A DNA stretch of 64,000 nucleotides from Peribacillus muralis. GTDB taxonomy: Bacteria > Bacillota > Bacilli > Bacillales > DSM-1321. The DNA lies in the NCBI RefSeq assembly GCF_001645685.2, contig NZ_CP017080.1:3463051-3527050 (forward strand), written 5' to 3'. The notes under the pieces were generated by a model. It was not told the DNA's origin and made no database searches. It saw nothing but the letters and a program-made list of their open reading frames with translations. The position numbers and the translations under genes are program-made. Positions 8,082-17,397 of the stretch are shown one piece after another (the first letter of the stretch is position 1; each line of letters opens with the position of its first letter).

Positions 8082-9492
8082 CGTTCATTTCACCTCCTGC
8101 TTTCCATTGCTTCCATTTCTCCTGAAGATCACGTTTTTGGGCATCGAGTTCAGGCTGATCAGCTTTCTGCTCCTGCACAGCTGTTTCCTTTTTCTCGAGC
8201 CATTCCGGAACCACTTCTTCCCGAATTGCCTTTTTCCTTCCGCCTTTGGCCGCATTCCTGCTGCCTTGAGCCCAGTCCTGATATTTACGGTGTTCATTTT
8301 TGGCTAGCTCCATCGCCTCGATGACGGTGGAAACCTTCAGGCGTGCCCAATGGCCTGCCAGCTTCTCCACATAGCCCTTCAAGAATTTCATATCCGTTTT
8401 GAGCATGACATATTCTATCAGGACATTGACGACGCCAGGATTGAGCTTTTGATTGATCATCACGCCTTCCACGACCTTCAAATCTCCGCTTGATGGCTCT
8501 GCACCACCGGAAAGCTGCATTAGCCGCTCGCGCGGTGAGATTGTTTCCAAATGGCGGATCAGCTCTTGTTCCTGTGTTTTCGGTTCTTCTTTTTGTGTCC
8601 GCTCACGAATAGGCTGCACACGATTGACAAGGGACGGCATATCTGCCTGCCGTTCGATTTGGTACCAATCCCTTGCCGCTTTTCGAAGATTCTCCTCATC
8701 GATCTCATCATCCAATGAAACGGCATCCATCACTAGCTTTTGCATTTCGAGCGGATCGATGCCATATAAAAAAGCAAGTTTGGCAATCGTGCTTTTAATT
8801 TTCGGCGTAAAGGCCTTTTTTGGTACGATCGAGGATTTCATTCCTGCAAATAACAGCTCAAAATCGAATAGGCTATCGAATCCCGAAGGCTCGACCCCAT
8901 CCACCCGGTCAATGAATTGCTGCTCAGGCACTGGCTTCCATTCATTTTTCGCTTCGTCGGTTACATATAAAGAGTCCAAATGATCGGATGAGAAGACTTC
9001 CGCAAAAGATTTCGTCACCCGGTCATATTGATCTGTCCCAATTTGATCATCACAAAAGAATCGCTTTAACCGGTTGAACTGCGCTTTGCCAATTTTTTTG
9101 TATAAGTAGATATTCAGCATCCCATCCGTGAAAAACTGCTGAGGGGACAGCGGCGGGTTCAATTCATAGATGAATTCCTTCGAATCATTCTTCGATTGCT
9201 TATATACATTCAGCAAGCCTATTCCCTCCAGTAATAGACGTGCTTCATAAATGTCGCCTAACTTCATGCCGATGGTATTCATCAATTGATAATGTGAGGA
9301 GGTTTCCGACCATAACCTGTTTTCCTCAAGCTCACTCCACAGCGTCATGTATAGGCTGATGCAGATAGGTCCAATAAGAGGTTGATATAGTCGGGTCAGT
9401 ATTTTCCGATCATAATCATGAAGCAGCCCCGCAGATGAAACCAAGTATGAATCCGCTGGGAGCAATTCTTGCCAATGCATTGACATCTCCAT
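8065..9492 (-). CDS. dnaB: Replication initiation and membrane attachment protein DnaB
   Basis: A Firmicute primosome component acting with DnaD and DnaI at oriC and stalled forks. The 475-residue protein has two DnaD/DnaB-type helical domains: an N-terminal dimerisation region (YQPLIGPICISLYMTLWSELEENRLWSE) and a C-terminal DNA-binding region around NPGVVNVLIEYVMLKTDMKF, followed by a charged Glu/Lys/Gln tail. Three in-frame ATGs compete (9492, 9486, 9480). The last, giving MHWQELLPADSYLV, aligns best with B. subtilis DnaB and has GGAG 6 nt before it; AAAGG favours the first. It forms an operon with nrdR upstream and dnaI downstream. Confidence 0.95.
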   Translation of the reverse strand: MEMSMHWQELLPADSYLVSSAGLLHDYDRKILTRLYQPLIGPICISLYMTLWSELEENRLWSETSSHYQLMNTIGMKLGDIYEARLLLEGIGLLNVYKQSKNDSKEFIYELNPPLSPQQFFTDGMLNIYLYKKIGKAQFNRLKRFFCDDQIGTDQYDRVTKSFAEVFSSDHLDSLYVTDEAKNEWKPVPEQQFIDRVDGVEPSGFDSLFDFELLFAGMKSSIVPKKAFTPKIKSTIAKLAFLYGIDPLEMQKLVMDAVSLDDEIDEENLRKAARDWYQIERQADMPSLVNRVQPIRERTQKEEPKTQEQELIRHLETISPRERLMQLSGGAEPSSGDLKVVEGVMINQKLNPGVVNVLIEYVMLKTDMKFLKGYVEKLAGHWARLKVSTVIEAMELAKNEHRKYQDWAQGSRNAAKGGRKKAIREEVVPEWLEKKETAVQEQKADQPELDAQKRDLQEKWKQWKAGGEMNDGKDQ

Positions 9493-9544
9493 TCAAACCT
9501 TTCAAAAGATGTAGTGAAAAAAGAGCCAAAGTGAATCTTCAGCT

Positions 9545-10009
9545 CTACTTTCTTTCTTTATTGATCAAATCCTTCAGTTCATCGATAAAGACATTGATAT
9601 CTTTAAATTGCCGATAGACGGATGCGAACCTTACATAGGCAACCTCATCGACTTCCGCCAGCTTGTCCATCACCATTTCGCCGACATTGTCGCTTTTCAC
9701 TTCCGATATGCCCTGGTTGCGCAGTTCTTTCTCTACATAACTGGTAATTTGCTCTAGCTCCTTCAAGGGAACCGGACGTTTTTCGCAAGCCCTGATTAAG
9801 CCACGCAGGATTTTATCACGACTGAACTCTTCGCGTGTCCCGCCTTTTTTGACTACAATAAGCGGTGTTTCCTCCACCTTTTCAAATGTCGTGAACCGAA
9901 AACCACATGCCTCGCATTCACGGCGACGTCGAATCGATTTGCTTTCATCGACTGGCCTGGAATCGAGCACTCTTGTTCCATTATATTGACATGATGGGCA
10001 TTTCATCAT
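9545..10009 (-). CDS. nrdR: Transcriptional repressor NrdR
   Basis: A 154-residue nucleotide-sensing repressor of ribonucleotide reductase genes. It has the N-terminal zinc ribbon (MKCPSC, then CEACGFRF, with the [10 protein letters not shown] basic patch) at residues 1-35 and an ATP-cone domain (about 45-135, [29 protein letters not shown]). It probably begins at ATG 10009 or the adjacent in-frame ATG 10006, behind CGGAGCTGATA. It lies 52 bp upstream of dnaB, a conserved Bacillus arrangement that links dNTP supply with replication initiation. Confidence 0.97.
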   Translation of the reverse strand: MMKCPSCQYNGTRVLDSRPVDESKSIRRRRECEACGFRFTTFEKVEETPLIVVKKGGTREEFSRDKILRGLIRACEKRPVPLKELEQITSYVEKELRNQGISEVKSDNVGEMVMDKLAEVDEVAYVRFASVYRQFKDINVFIDELKDLINKERK

Positions 10010-10186
10010 TATCAGCTCCGTATTTTATGTAGGACTCCCCTATCTAAATGTTCCCCAAGTAATTTATCTTCTAGCTCAATCTTATATTAAAAGGAACGGC
10101 CAGTACAAGTAAAAAGTGTAACTTGAAGGCAGCAGCCGTTATCTTCCTTTATTTCAGGACCTTCTGAAAAGAACGAATCATTGCAT

Positions 10187-10216
10187 TAAAAAAGAGATGC
10201 ACCCATGGCATCTCTG
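10187..10216 (-). terminator. speD terminator
   Basis: Minus strand AGAGATGCC and GGTGCATCTCT-type arms (AGAGATGC at 10193-10200 against 10208-10215) with a T6 tract. Confidence 0.85.
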
Positions 10217-10230
10217 TGTATACGTGTTTT

Positions 10231-10629
10231 TTATAGGGCACTTATATTGGTTTTTTTCATTTGTACAGGACCTAATCCACGTGGCAATTCGATGTTTTCA
10301 CGTGTTTGCGCATTTAAAGCTTCTGCAATATAATCTGCCGCAATGTTCGGATCCAAGTTACCGCATGTATAGACATCAATGCTCGCATAGCCGTGTTCCG
10401 GAAAACTGTGAATCGTCAAATGTGATTCAGAAATGATGACAACCCCGCTGACTCCTTGTGGAGCAAACTTGTGAAAGGCAACTTCGCGTACCTCTGCACC
10501 TGATTTCAAAGCAGCATCAACAAATATCTGTTCAATCAAATCGATATTGTTCAGTTTTTCAAAGTCACAACCCCAAAGTTCAGAAATGACATGTCTACCC
10601 ATTGTTTCCATAGTGTAAGCTGTTTCCAT
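10231..10629 (-). CDS. speD: S-adenosylmethionine decarboxylase proenzyme
   Basis: Makes decarboxylated SAM for spermidine synthesis. The proenzyme cleaves itself before a Ser that becomes the pyruvoyl group; that site is the Ser in [14 protein letters not shown], followed by [10 protein letters not shown] with the catalytic Cys. At 132 residues it is six longer than the B. subtilis enzyme, whose start aligns with the internal [14 protein letters not shown]. The upstream ATG at 10629 is preferred because AAGGGGGAAGC lies 9 nt before it and the inner ATG has no ribosome binding site. In B. subtilis speD follows gapB directly; here about 635 bp separate them. Confidence 0.95.
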   Translation of the reverse strand: METAYTMETMGRHVISELWGCDFEKLNNIDLIEQIFVDAALKSGAEVREVAFHKFAPQGVSGVVIISESHLTIHSFPEHGYASIDVYTCGNLDPNIAADYIAEALNAQTRENIELPRGLGPVQMKKTNISAL

Positions 10630-10759
10630 ATTAAGCTTCCCCCTTACAATGATTAAAATTAGTTCTGATAACTACCACGGGGGAAAGTTAGTCCAAAGAG
10701 GTCCTAACCCTTTAAGTAGCCATCATGCGAACCGTCTTTTGAAGAAGTTCACGATTCAT

Positions 10760-10788
10760 AGTATATATTGTTTGAATTTTTTTTGCAA
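10760..10788 (-). promoter_or_regulatory. Promoter of speD
   Basis: TTGCAA (10783-10788), a 17 bp spacer and TATACT (10760-10765) on the minus strand. It gives a leader of about 120 nt with a small hairpin at 10691-10714. A strong private promoter fits the physical separation of speD from gapB. Confidence 0.75.
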
Positions 10789-10950
10789 CTCCAAATTTGA
10801 AGTTTTGGAAAGATAAACTGCATTTGGAAAAGGTATATCAGCTTTCCAAGCAGCCAAGATTGCCTTTATTCCAGTTTATCGCGACACCTCATCACCGTAA
10901 GCAACTAGATCAATCTGTTGAAAAAAGACTTTCATGTAGGTCGTTTTAAG

Positions 10951-11235
10951 AACTCGCGAGTAACGCTCCAAAATGGTGACAGAAAGCAGTAATTAGGAGG
11001 AGAACCCGGGTCAAATTGGCTGGTAAAGGAAGAAAGTGACGAGAAACGGCCTCCGACAGCGTGTGAAAAGCGCAATTTTTATGGGAATCCGCCTCAAAAT
11101 CGATGCAAAGCCAAAAACCTCGAGTCATAAGAAGTTGGAATCCAGCTTTCCCCCCATTCCTTACTGTAATTGCCCATTACCTAAAGACAGCGGAACAAAA
11201 AAAGATGTCGCCTGCAAATGCAGACGGCATCTTTA
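10951..11235 (-). repeat. Dispersed intergenic repeat, copy 1 (between gapB and speD)
   Basis: From about 10951 to 11130 this sequence lines up with 54823-55002 at a constant offset at most positions, about two-thirds identical by eye. Shared blocks include CGCGAGTAACGCTCCAAAAT and GCGTGTGAAAAGCGCAAT (11059-11076). Both copies are followed by a related stem-loop (CGCCTGCA / TGCAGAC-GCATCT). No convincing coding sequence lies inside. The rest of the 10630-11264 gap holds the speD promoter and no gene that I can see. Confidence 0.7.
11197..11235 (-). terminator. gapB terminator
   Basis: Minus strand AAGATGCCGTCTGCA pairs with TGCAGGCGACATCTT and is followed by TTTTTGTT. It is the distal hairpin of repeat copy 1. 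Confidence 0.85.
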
Positions 11236-11264
11236 CAAAAGGACATGTTAAAATTCCAGCAGGC

Positions 11265-12302
11265 TTATTTGACTGATAATTCAACTTCTGACGTTTTTTT
11301 CAATTCGGATGCCACCAGTTTCACAAGATCGACTACCCGGTTGGAGTAACCCCATTCATTATCATACCAAGCAAGTACCTTGACTTTCCTGTCACCAATC
11401 ATCATCGTTGTCAGCCCATCGATGATGGCGGAATGGGGATTGGTTTTGAAGTCACAGGAAACCAGTGGTTCCGTCGTGAACTCCAATATCCCTTTCAGTT
11501 CATTTTCCGAGGCATCAATGAATGCTTGGTTCACGTCATCGATGGTGACATCTCTGTTTAAGTCCACAACAAGGTCGACCAAGGACACGTTAGGTGTAGG
11601 TACGCGGATAGCCATTCCATGAAGCTTGCCTTTTAATTGAGGCAGCACGAGGGAGATGGCTTTTGCAGCTCCTGTCGTCGTAGGAATGATGCTTTCCGCA
11701 GCGGCACGCGCGCGTCTTAAGTCTTTATGCGGGTTATCGATATTATTTTGATCATTCGTATAAGAATGGATTGTTGTCATCAAGCCGTTATTGATGCCGA
11801 ATTTCTCATCAAGCACCTTCGCAACAGGTCCAAGGCAGTTAGTGGTGCAGGATGCATTGGATATCACAAAATGCTTGTCAATTTCCAGCACTTCCTCATT
11901 GACGCCCATGACAATGGTAACGTCTTCATTTTTACCCGGTGCAGATAATATTACCCGTTTTGCCCCTGCTTCCAAATGAAGAGCCGCTTTAGATCGTTCA
12001 TTGAATTTGCCTGTAGCTTCGATTACGATATCTATGTTCATCTCTTTCCAAGGCAATTGCTTTGGATCGCGGTTATTGATTAGCTGTACCCGGCGGCCAT
12101 TCACAACAAGTGAATCATCCTCCGCTACAATGATTCCGTCAAATTTACCATGTATCGTATCATACTTTAGTAAATGGGCTAAAGTTTCAGCAGGATAGCT
12201 TGCATTAATGGCAATAATGTCCAAACTCTCATCTAATATGGCCTTTCGGAAAACCATTCTTCCAATTCTCCCAAATCCGTTAATCGCTATTCTTGCATTC
12301 AT
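11265..12302 (-). CDS. gapB: Gluconeogenic glyceraldehyde-3-phosphate dehydrogenase GapB
   Basis: Reduces 1,3-bisphosphoglycerate with NADPH during gluconeogenesis. The 345-residue protein has the Rossmann motif INGFGRIGR and the active-site Cys in SNASCTTNC (Cys152). Where NAD-specific GapA has an Asp in NDL, this protein reads INASYPAETLAHLLKYD, as expected for the NADP-preferring GapB class. A GGAGGG ribosome binding site precedes ATG 12302. Two CcpN-type boxes cover the promoter, implying repression under glycolytic conditions. Terminated before speD. Confidence 0.96.
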   Translation of the reverse strand: MNARIAINGFGRIGRMVFRKAILDESLDIIAINASYPAETLAHLLKYDTIHGKFDGIIVAEDDSLVVNGRRVQLINNRDPKQLPWKEMNIDIVIEATGKFNERSKAALHLEAGAKRVILSAPGKNEDVTIVMGVNEEVLEIDKHFVISNASCTTNCLGPVAKVLDEKFGINNGLMTTIHSYTNDQNNIDNPHKDLRRARAAAESIIPTTTGAAKAISLVLPQLKGKLHGMAIRVPTPNVSLVDLVVDLNRDVTIDDVNQAFIDASENELKGILEFTTEPLVSCDFKTNPHSAIIDGLTTMMIGDRKVKVLAWYDNEWGYSNRVVDLVKLVASELKKTSEVELSVK

Positions 12303-12326
12303 TGTTCGGACCCTCCTGAAAATATT

Positions 12327-12369
12327 AATGTTATACTTATTACCCCTCTTATGTAATTAGTATAACATA
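12327..12369 (-). promoter_or_regulatory. CcpN operator and -10 region of gapB
   Basis: Minus strand TATGTTATACT (12359-12369) matches the CcpN consensus TRTGHYATAYW exactly and contains the TATACT -10 element. An inverted second copy at 12327-12337 (plus strand AATGTTATACT) differs at one position. Ten-base arms ATGTTATACT/AGTATAACAT are perfect complements. B. subtilis CcpN represses gapB and pckA in glycolytic conditions. Confidence 0.85.
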
Positions 12370-12420
12370 TTTCAGTTTTATTGTGCTAATAAAATTGCGG
12401 ATTGTTTCTTTTTTTTCAAC

Positions 12421-12460
12421 ACAAAAGGAAGAAACACAATGGTTCCTTCCTTTTGTGTAA
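12421..12460 (-). terminator. Stem-loop after coaE
   Basis: ACACAAAAGGAAG arms at 12421-12433 and 12449-12460 form a strong stem just past the coaE stop. The following T-run is weak, so it may be a partial terminator. Confidence 0.6.
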
Positions 12461-12461
12461 A

Positions 12462-13061
12462 CTATATGACATGCCAATCGTTAAGTATGGCCCTGACCTG
12501 CTTCTTCGTTTCCGTCAGTTCACCATTATTATCAATGACCGCATCCGCTAAAGCTTTCTTATCGGCTAAAGGCATTTGTGAATGAATTCGGGCAAGGGCA
12601 TCCGCTTCCGATAGGCCATTCCTATTCATCAAGCGTTCCAACTGAACTCTTTCATCCGCATAGATCAAAAGCGTTTTTTCCACCATGTATGTCAGCTTGC
12701 TTTCGAATAAAAGCGGAATATCCATGAATACCGTTTCTTTGCCTTCAGCAAGCGCTTCTTCCGTTTTGAGGCGCATCCATTTTCTAACGGCCGGATGCAC
12801 AATGCCATTCAACAGCAGCCGTTTTTCCCGATCATGAAAGATGATCGCCCCCAGCTTGGCGCGATCAATAGTCCCATCCGCCAATAAAATATCTTTACCA
12901 AATGCACGCAACACTTGCTGATAGGCCTCTTCACCAGGCTCAACGACAGCACGGGAAGCCAAATCTGCATCTATGATCGTGAAACCGAGCTCCTGTAAAT
13001 AGAGGCTGACACTGCTTTTCCCGCTGGCGATCCCCCCGGTGATTCCGATGATTTGTCCCAT
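12462..13061 (-). CDS. coaE: Dephospho-CoA kinase
   Basis: Phosphorylates the 3'-hydroxyl of dephospho-CoA, the last step of coenzyme A synthesis. The 199-residue protein opens with the P-loop IGITGGIASGKSSVS and continues with the DADLASRAVVEPG region, the CoA-domain lid and VFMDIPLLFES (substrate-binding Asp). Length matches the family. It is 24 bp downstream of ytaF in the polA-mutM-ytaF-coaE run, the conserved Bacillus order. Confidence 0.97.
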   Translation of the reverse strand: MGQIIGITGGIASGKSSVSLYLQELGFTIIDADLASRAVVEPGEEAYQQVLRAFGKDILLADGTIDRAKLGAIIFHDREKRLLLNGIVHPAVRKWMRLKTEEALAEGKETVFMDIPLLFESKLTYMVEKTLLIYADERVQLERLMNRNGLSEADALARIHSQMPLADKKALADAVIDNNGELTETKKQVRAILNDWHVI

Positions 13062-13085
13062 AAGCTCCCCCTTTTACATCTTTTA

Positions 13086-13718
13086 TCATAACTTGTATAA
13101 CCCGATTAAGATCAATAGTACACCCGGAAGAAAGGTCAAACGCTGAACCACTTTATTATTTGAAAGCAATTTCCCGCTTTGAATTCCGCTCCATATGAAA
13201 ATTGAACTCATGACAGCGATGCATGCGGCAAGGATAATGGGGGAAATTCCGATCATGGCCGCGCCAACACCAGCCCCGAACGCATCAAGCGATAAGGCGA
13301 ATCCTAGGACGAGCGCTTCGATTCCGGTTATCGTACCTGATTTGTCAAAATCGGCATTCAATGGTTTTTGTAAAATATTGATGACGACCCCGAGTGATTT
13401 AATTTCAAAATTGAAGATGATCTTCTCATGATAACTATCTTCTTTCTGATCTTTGTCCGGCTTGAAATACTGGTATACCATCCAGGCACCAAGGAAAATG
13501 AGAATGATGCCTCCCGTTTTTTCTGCCGCCCCGATGGATATGAGCTGACTGATGAATTGCCCGATGACCATCGCTATGCCTAGACTCAATGCAGAACAAA
13601 ATGAGATGACCGCTATTGACTTAAGCGGAATCTTCATTTTCCGCATACCAAATGTCATGCCTACACCAAATCCGTCAATACTAACTGCAAAAGCAAGAAA
13701 AATAATCTGTAGCCACAT
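13086..13718 (-). CDS. ytaF: Sporulation membrane protein YtaF (MntP-like)
   Basis: A 210-residue protein with six hydrophobic helices in two related halves: the first contains SIDGFGVGMTFGMRK and the second ALSLDAFGAGVGAAM, the repeated D-x-F-x-x-G motif of MntP/YtaF-type transporters. The MntP relatives export manganese; YtaF is linked to sporulation in B. subtilis but its substrate is unproven. AAGGAG lies upstream of the ATG at 13718. It sits between mutM and coaE. Confidence 0.9.
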   Translation of the reverse strand: MWLQIIFLAFAVSIDGFGVGMTFGMRKMKIPLKSIAVISFCSALSLGIAMVIGQFISQLISIGAAEKTGGIILIFLGAWMVYQYFKPDKDQKEDSYHEKIIFNFEIKSLGVVINILQKPLNADFDKSGTITGIEALVLGFALSLDAFGAGVGAAMIGISPIILAACIAVMSSIFIWSGIQSGKLLSNNKVVQRLTFLPGVLLILIGLYKL

Positions 13719-13795
13719 CGGAATATTGCTCCTTCCCTTCTCGTTGCTACCTTAGTATATGGAAGGAGCCCATCCGATGTGTGTGAATGCACGAG

Positions 13796-14626
13796 CTAAA
13801 TTAGCGGCTGGCATACTGGGCAAATATGTGTGCCGCGCCCTGCTACAACAAGCTTTTCAAGTGGCGTCCCGCATGTTTTGCAGCTCTCGCCCTTGCGCCC
13901 ATAGACATTCAGCTCGAGCTGAAACATGCCGATTTGCCCTTGGGAGTTGACATATGAACGAATCGTGCTTCCTCCCTTTTCGACAGCCTCACCTAGTGTG
14001 GCAATGATTTCAGCATGAAGCTTTTCGATTTCTTCCAAGGAAAGCGAGGAAGCTATCCTCTCGGGATGGATGCCGGAACGGAATAACGACTCGTCCACAT
14101 ATATATTCCCGATTCCGACGACAACCGTTTGGTCAAGGAGCACCGGCTTGATTTTCCTGTTGGTTCTTGCCAATTTAGCCCTGAGCCCCTCGACAGTGAA
14201 ATCCACCGATAACGGTTCAGGTCCTAAATGCAGCAATGGCAGTCGCTCTAATTCCTCCCCTTTGGCAAATAAGTGCATCGTGCCGAATTTACGAACATCG
14301 CGGTACCGGAGTTCGCTGTCATCCGTGAATGTGAAAATCACATGTGTATGTTTATCATACGGTTCTTCCTTTTGATGCACCCCGTATTTGCCTTCCATCC
14401 TTAAATGCGAAACCATCGAATATTCATCCAAGGTGAAAATGAGGAACTTGCCCCGCCTGCCGATCGCTTGGATCGTCTGCCCCTTCAATGCATCCTGAAA
14501 CTGTTCGATTGGCTCGGGCGCTTTAATGATTTTTGGCCAGAAAACGGACACTTCCTTAATCTCTTTTCCAAGTACGAGCTGCTCTAACGTTCTTCTGACT
14601 GTTTCCACTTCTGGAAGTTCTGGCAT
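13796..14626 (-). CDS. mutM: Formamidopyrimidine-DNA glycosylase
   Basis: Removes 8-oxoguanine and formamidopyrimidines from DNA. The start is set at ATG 14626 because the catalytic proline must follow Met directly: MPELPEVETVRRTL. An upstream GTG (14635) would bury it. The 276-residue protein has the catalytic Lys in IGRRGKFLIF, the H2TH region around VGIGNIYVDESLFRSGIHP and the C-terminal zinc finger CKTCGTPLEKLVVAGRGTHICPVC. A GGTGATTGCA ribosome binding site fits. It follows polA by 19 bp. Confidence 0.97.
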   Translation of the reverse strand: MPELPEVETVRRTLEQLVLGKEIKEVSVFWPKIIKAPEPIEQFQDALKGQTIQAIGRRGKFLIFTLDEYSMVSHLRMEGKYGVHQKEEPYDKHTHVIFTFTDDSELRYRDVRKFGTMHLFAKGEELERLPLLHLGPEPLSVDFTVEGLRAKLARTNRKIKPVLLDQTVVVGIGNIYVDESLFRSGIHPERIASSLSLEEIEKLHAEIIATLGEAVEKGGSTIRSYVNSQGQIGMFQLELNVYGRKGESCKTCGTPLEKLVVAGRGTHICPVCQPLI

Positions 14627-14645
14627 TGCAATCACCTATCTTTTC

Positions 14646-17270
14646 TTATTTGGCATCAAACCATGTTGGCCCGAAGGCATAATCCACTTTAAGAGGCACA
14701 TTCAATGCGATGGCATTTTCCATTTCCTCAGGAACGATCACCTTCAGGATTTCGAGCTCCTCCGGCGGAGCTTCAAAAATCAATTCATCATGCACTTGAA
14801 GAAGCATCCTCGTCTTGAGTCCGTCCTTAATCAGTCGCTTGTTCATGTTTATCATCGCAAGCTTGATGATATCGGCGGCACTTCCTTGAATCGGTGTATT
14901 CATCGCCGTACGTTCGGCAAAGCTCCTGATGTTGAAATTCCTGCTTGTGATCTCAGGTATATAGCGCCTTCTTTGGAGGAGGGTGGTGCTGTATCCTTTT
15001 TGACGAGCTTCATGTATGCTTTCTTCCATATATTCCTGTACACCCGGAAAGCTCCTTAAATACTTCTCGATGAACTCCCCAGCTTCTTTTCTCGTAATGC
15101 CCAGGCTTTGTGATAGCCCGTAGTCACTTATCCCATAAACGATCCCGAAGTTAACCGCCTTGGCCTGGCGTCTCATGTTCGATGTGACTTCCTCAGCCGA
15201 TACATGGAAGACGTCCATCGCTGTTTTTGTATGGATGTCCATCCCAGCCTGGAATGCTTCCACAAGTCCGCTGTCATTGGCAATGTGTGCCAACACGCGT
15301 AATTCGATTTGCGAATAGTCAGCTGCGAAAATGATCCAATCCTTTTCGGAAGGAATGAAGGCCTGCCTGATTTTTCTTCCTTCCTCAAGCCTGATCGGGA
15401 TATTTTGCAGATTCGGATCTGTCGAGCTTAACCGGCCCGTCTGGGTCAGCGCTTGGTTGAAACGGGTATGCACCTTATCGGATTTGCCATTGACCACTTT
15501 TAGCAAGCCTTCGATATATGTGGATTGCAGCTTTCCAAGCTGCCGGTACAGCAATATATCCTTCACGATATCATGCTTGCTCTCCAGCTTTTCCAGCACA
15601 TCTGCTGATGTGGAATACCCTGTTTTCGTTTTCTTCATGACCGGAAGCTCCAACTTTTCAAAAAGTATGGCCCCAAGTTGTTTAGGTGAATTGATATTGA
15701 AGGCTTCTCCTGCCAAGTCAAAAATTCTGGCTTCGATCGTCCTTAAGCGGACGGCCAATTCCTGCCCCATATTTTTCAACCGGCCAATATCCACCTTGAT
15801 GCCCTGCCATTCCATGTTTGCCAGGATGATCGATAATGGCAGTTCAAGATCCGTCAATAAATGATATTGCTCAAACTCATGAAGTCTATCGATCATCGGT
15901 TCTTTCAATGAAAGTATCGCCTTGGATTTCCGGGCAATATGCTCGCTCAATTCAGCTTCACCTGGGATCATGCGTTTTGCGCCTTTTCCATAGAATGCAT
16001 CATCGGTTTCAAGAGGTACCGCCCCTTGGGTTTTGGTGATTTCCGCCACTTCAGCCACTGACTCTGCAGGATCCAGGATATAAGAAGCTAAAAACACATC
16101 AAAATCGATTCCCTTGATGTCGACTCCCCGATGGCGAAGTGCCACCACGGTGCGCTTCGCATCGAAAACCGTTTTCTTTTTCGTTTCATCCTCGGCCCAG
16201 GATTTGAATGGCCCCGAGCTCAATGCACTGTCACCATGGAAGTAGAAATGACCATGCTCATTACTGATGGCAATCCCGATGATGTCCGCGCGATGGTAAT
16301 TATCTTCTAGGATTTCGACATATAGAGCACTATCATCCGTGAACATCCCTTCTGTCATTTCTGCCGTATTGACCTCTATCTTTTCCTGCTCAAGCGGAAC
16401 ACTTTCCGTCACATCCAATTTATCGAGCAAGGTCGAAAAGCCTAGCTCTTTATAAAATGAAATGACCCGATCCTGGTCCATCCCGCTGTACTCGGTCTCG
16501 TTCAGGGACACATCAAGCGGCGCTTCCCTCGTTATCGTGGCAAGCTCCTTGCTTAAAAGAGCCAGATCCTTGTGTTCTTCTATTTTCTCTTTCAATTTTT
16601 GTCCGCTTACCTCCCCAGTTGACTGAAGGAGGTTTTCGACCGTTTCAAATTGATGCAACAGTTTAAGGGCCGTTTTCTCGCCAACCCCAGGAATCCCGGG
16701 AATATTGTCGGAAGCATCTCCCATCAGCCCTTTTAAATCAATGATCTGCATAGGGGATAGCCCGTACTTTTCATGTATATGCTTTGGCGTATATTCCTCA
16801 ATTTCAGTAATTCCCTTTTTCGTTATCGAAACCGTCGTACTAGGGGAAGCGAGTTGCGTCAAATCCTTATCACCGGAAATGACTTTGACTTCGAATCCAT
16901 CTTTTTCTGCTTGTAACGACAGTGTACCGATAATATCATCCGCTTCGTAATTCTCCAGTTCATATCGTTTGATTTGAAAACAATCGAGTAATTCGCGAAT
17001 GAAAGGAAATTGCTCGGACAGTTCAGGCGGCGTTTTCTGGCGTCCGCCTTTATATTCCTTGAAGGTCGCATGCCTGAATGTCGTCTTGCCCGCATCAAAC
17101 GCTACAAGTATATGCGTCGGTTTTTCCTCCGCGAGTATGCGGTTGAGCATCATCGTGAATCCGTAAACGGAATTCGTGTGCACCCCTTTATCATTATTCA
17201 GGAGCGGAAGCGCAAAAAATGCTCGGTAAGCAATGCTGTTCCCATCTATGAGTACTAATTTTTTATCCAT
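14646..17270 (-). CDS. polA: DNA polymerase I
   Basis: Fills gaps and removes primers in repair and lagging-strand synthesis. The 874-residue protein has an N-terminal 5'-3' flap nuclease domain (LVLIDGNSIAYRAFFAL to about residue 290), a central exonuclease-fold region, and a family A polymerase domain with motif A DYSQIELRVLAH, motif B RRQAKAVNFGIVYGISDYG and motif C LLQVHDELIFEAP. Bacillus PolA enzymes are known to lack working 3'-5' proofreading; the degenerate central region here agrees. First gene of the polA-mutM-ytaF-coaE run. Confidence 0.98.
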   Translation of the reverse strand: MDKKLVLIDGNSIAYRAFFALPLLNNDKGVHTNSVYGFTMMLNRILAEEKPTHILVAFDAGKTTFRHATFKEYKGGRQKTPPELSEQFPFIRELLDCFQIKRYELENYEADDIIGTLSLQAEKDGFEVKVISGDKDLTQLASPSTTVSITKKGITEIEEYTPKHIHEKYGLSPMQIIDLKGLMGDASDNIPGIPGVGEKTALKLLHQFETVENLLQSTGEVSGQKLKEKIEEHKDLALLSKELATITREAPLDVSLNETEYSGMDQDRVISFYKELGFSTLLDKLDVTESVPLEQEKIEVNTAEMTEGMFTDDSALYVEILEDNYHRADIIGIAISNEHGHFYFHGDSALSSGPFKSWAEDETKKKTVFDAKRTVVALRHRGVDIKGIDFDVFLASYILDPAESVAEVAEITKTQGAVPLETDDAFYGKGAKRMIPGEAELSEHIARKSKAILSLKEPMIDRLHEFEQYHLLTDLELPLSIILANMEWQGIKVDIGRLKNMGQELAVRLRTIEARIFDLAGEAFNINSPKQLGAILFEKLELPVMKKTKTGYSTSADVLEKLESKHDIVKDILLYRQLGKLQSTYIEGLLKVVNGKSDKVHTRFNQALTQTGRLSSTDPNLQNIPIRLEEGRKIRQAFIPSEKDWIIFAADYSQIELRVLAHIANDSGLVEAFQAGMDIHTKTAMDVFHVSAEEVTSNMRRQAKAVNFGIVYGISDYGLSQSLGITRKEAGEFIEKYLRSFPGVQEYMEESIHEARQKGYSTTLLQRRRYIPEITSRNFNIRSFAERTAMNTPIQGSAADIIKLAMINMNKRLIKDGLKTRMLLQVHDELIFEAPPEELEILKVIVPEEMENAIALNVPLKVDYAFGPTWFDAK

Positions 17271-17326
17271 ATCCGTCTACCTCCAGACCAACTGGTTTAT
17301 GTATTTTCAGCTTCTATTCATACCGC

Positions 17327-17395
17327 AAAAAAGCCGTTCATTTTCTCCCTCTATTCTACCATGAGTAGAAGCGGAAAGAAAAATGACGGCTATGC
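17327..17395 (-). terminator. Terminator after hflC
   Basis: Minus strand AGCCGTCATTTT and AAAATGAACGGCT form a long, partly interrupted stem ending in TTTTTT, two bases beyond the hflC stop codon. Confidence 0.8.
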
Positions 17396-17397
17396 GA

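Noticed and set aside
10946..11128. 60-codon minus-strand ORF inside repeat copy 1
   Set aside because: The same region is degenerate in copy 2 and has no ribosome binding site; it is part of a non-coding repeat.
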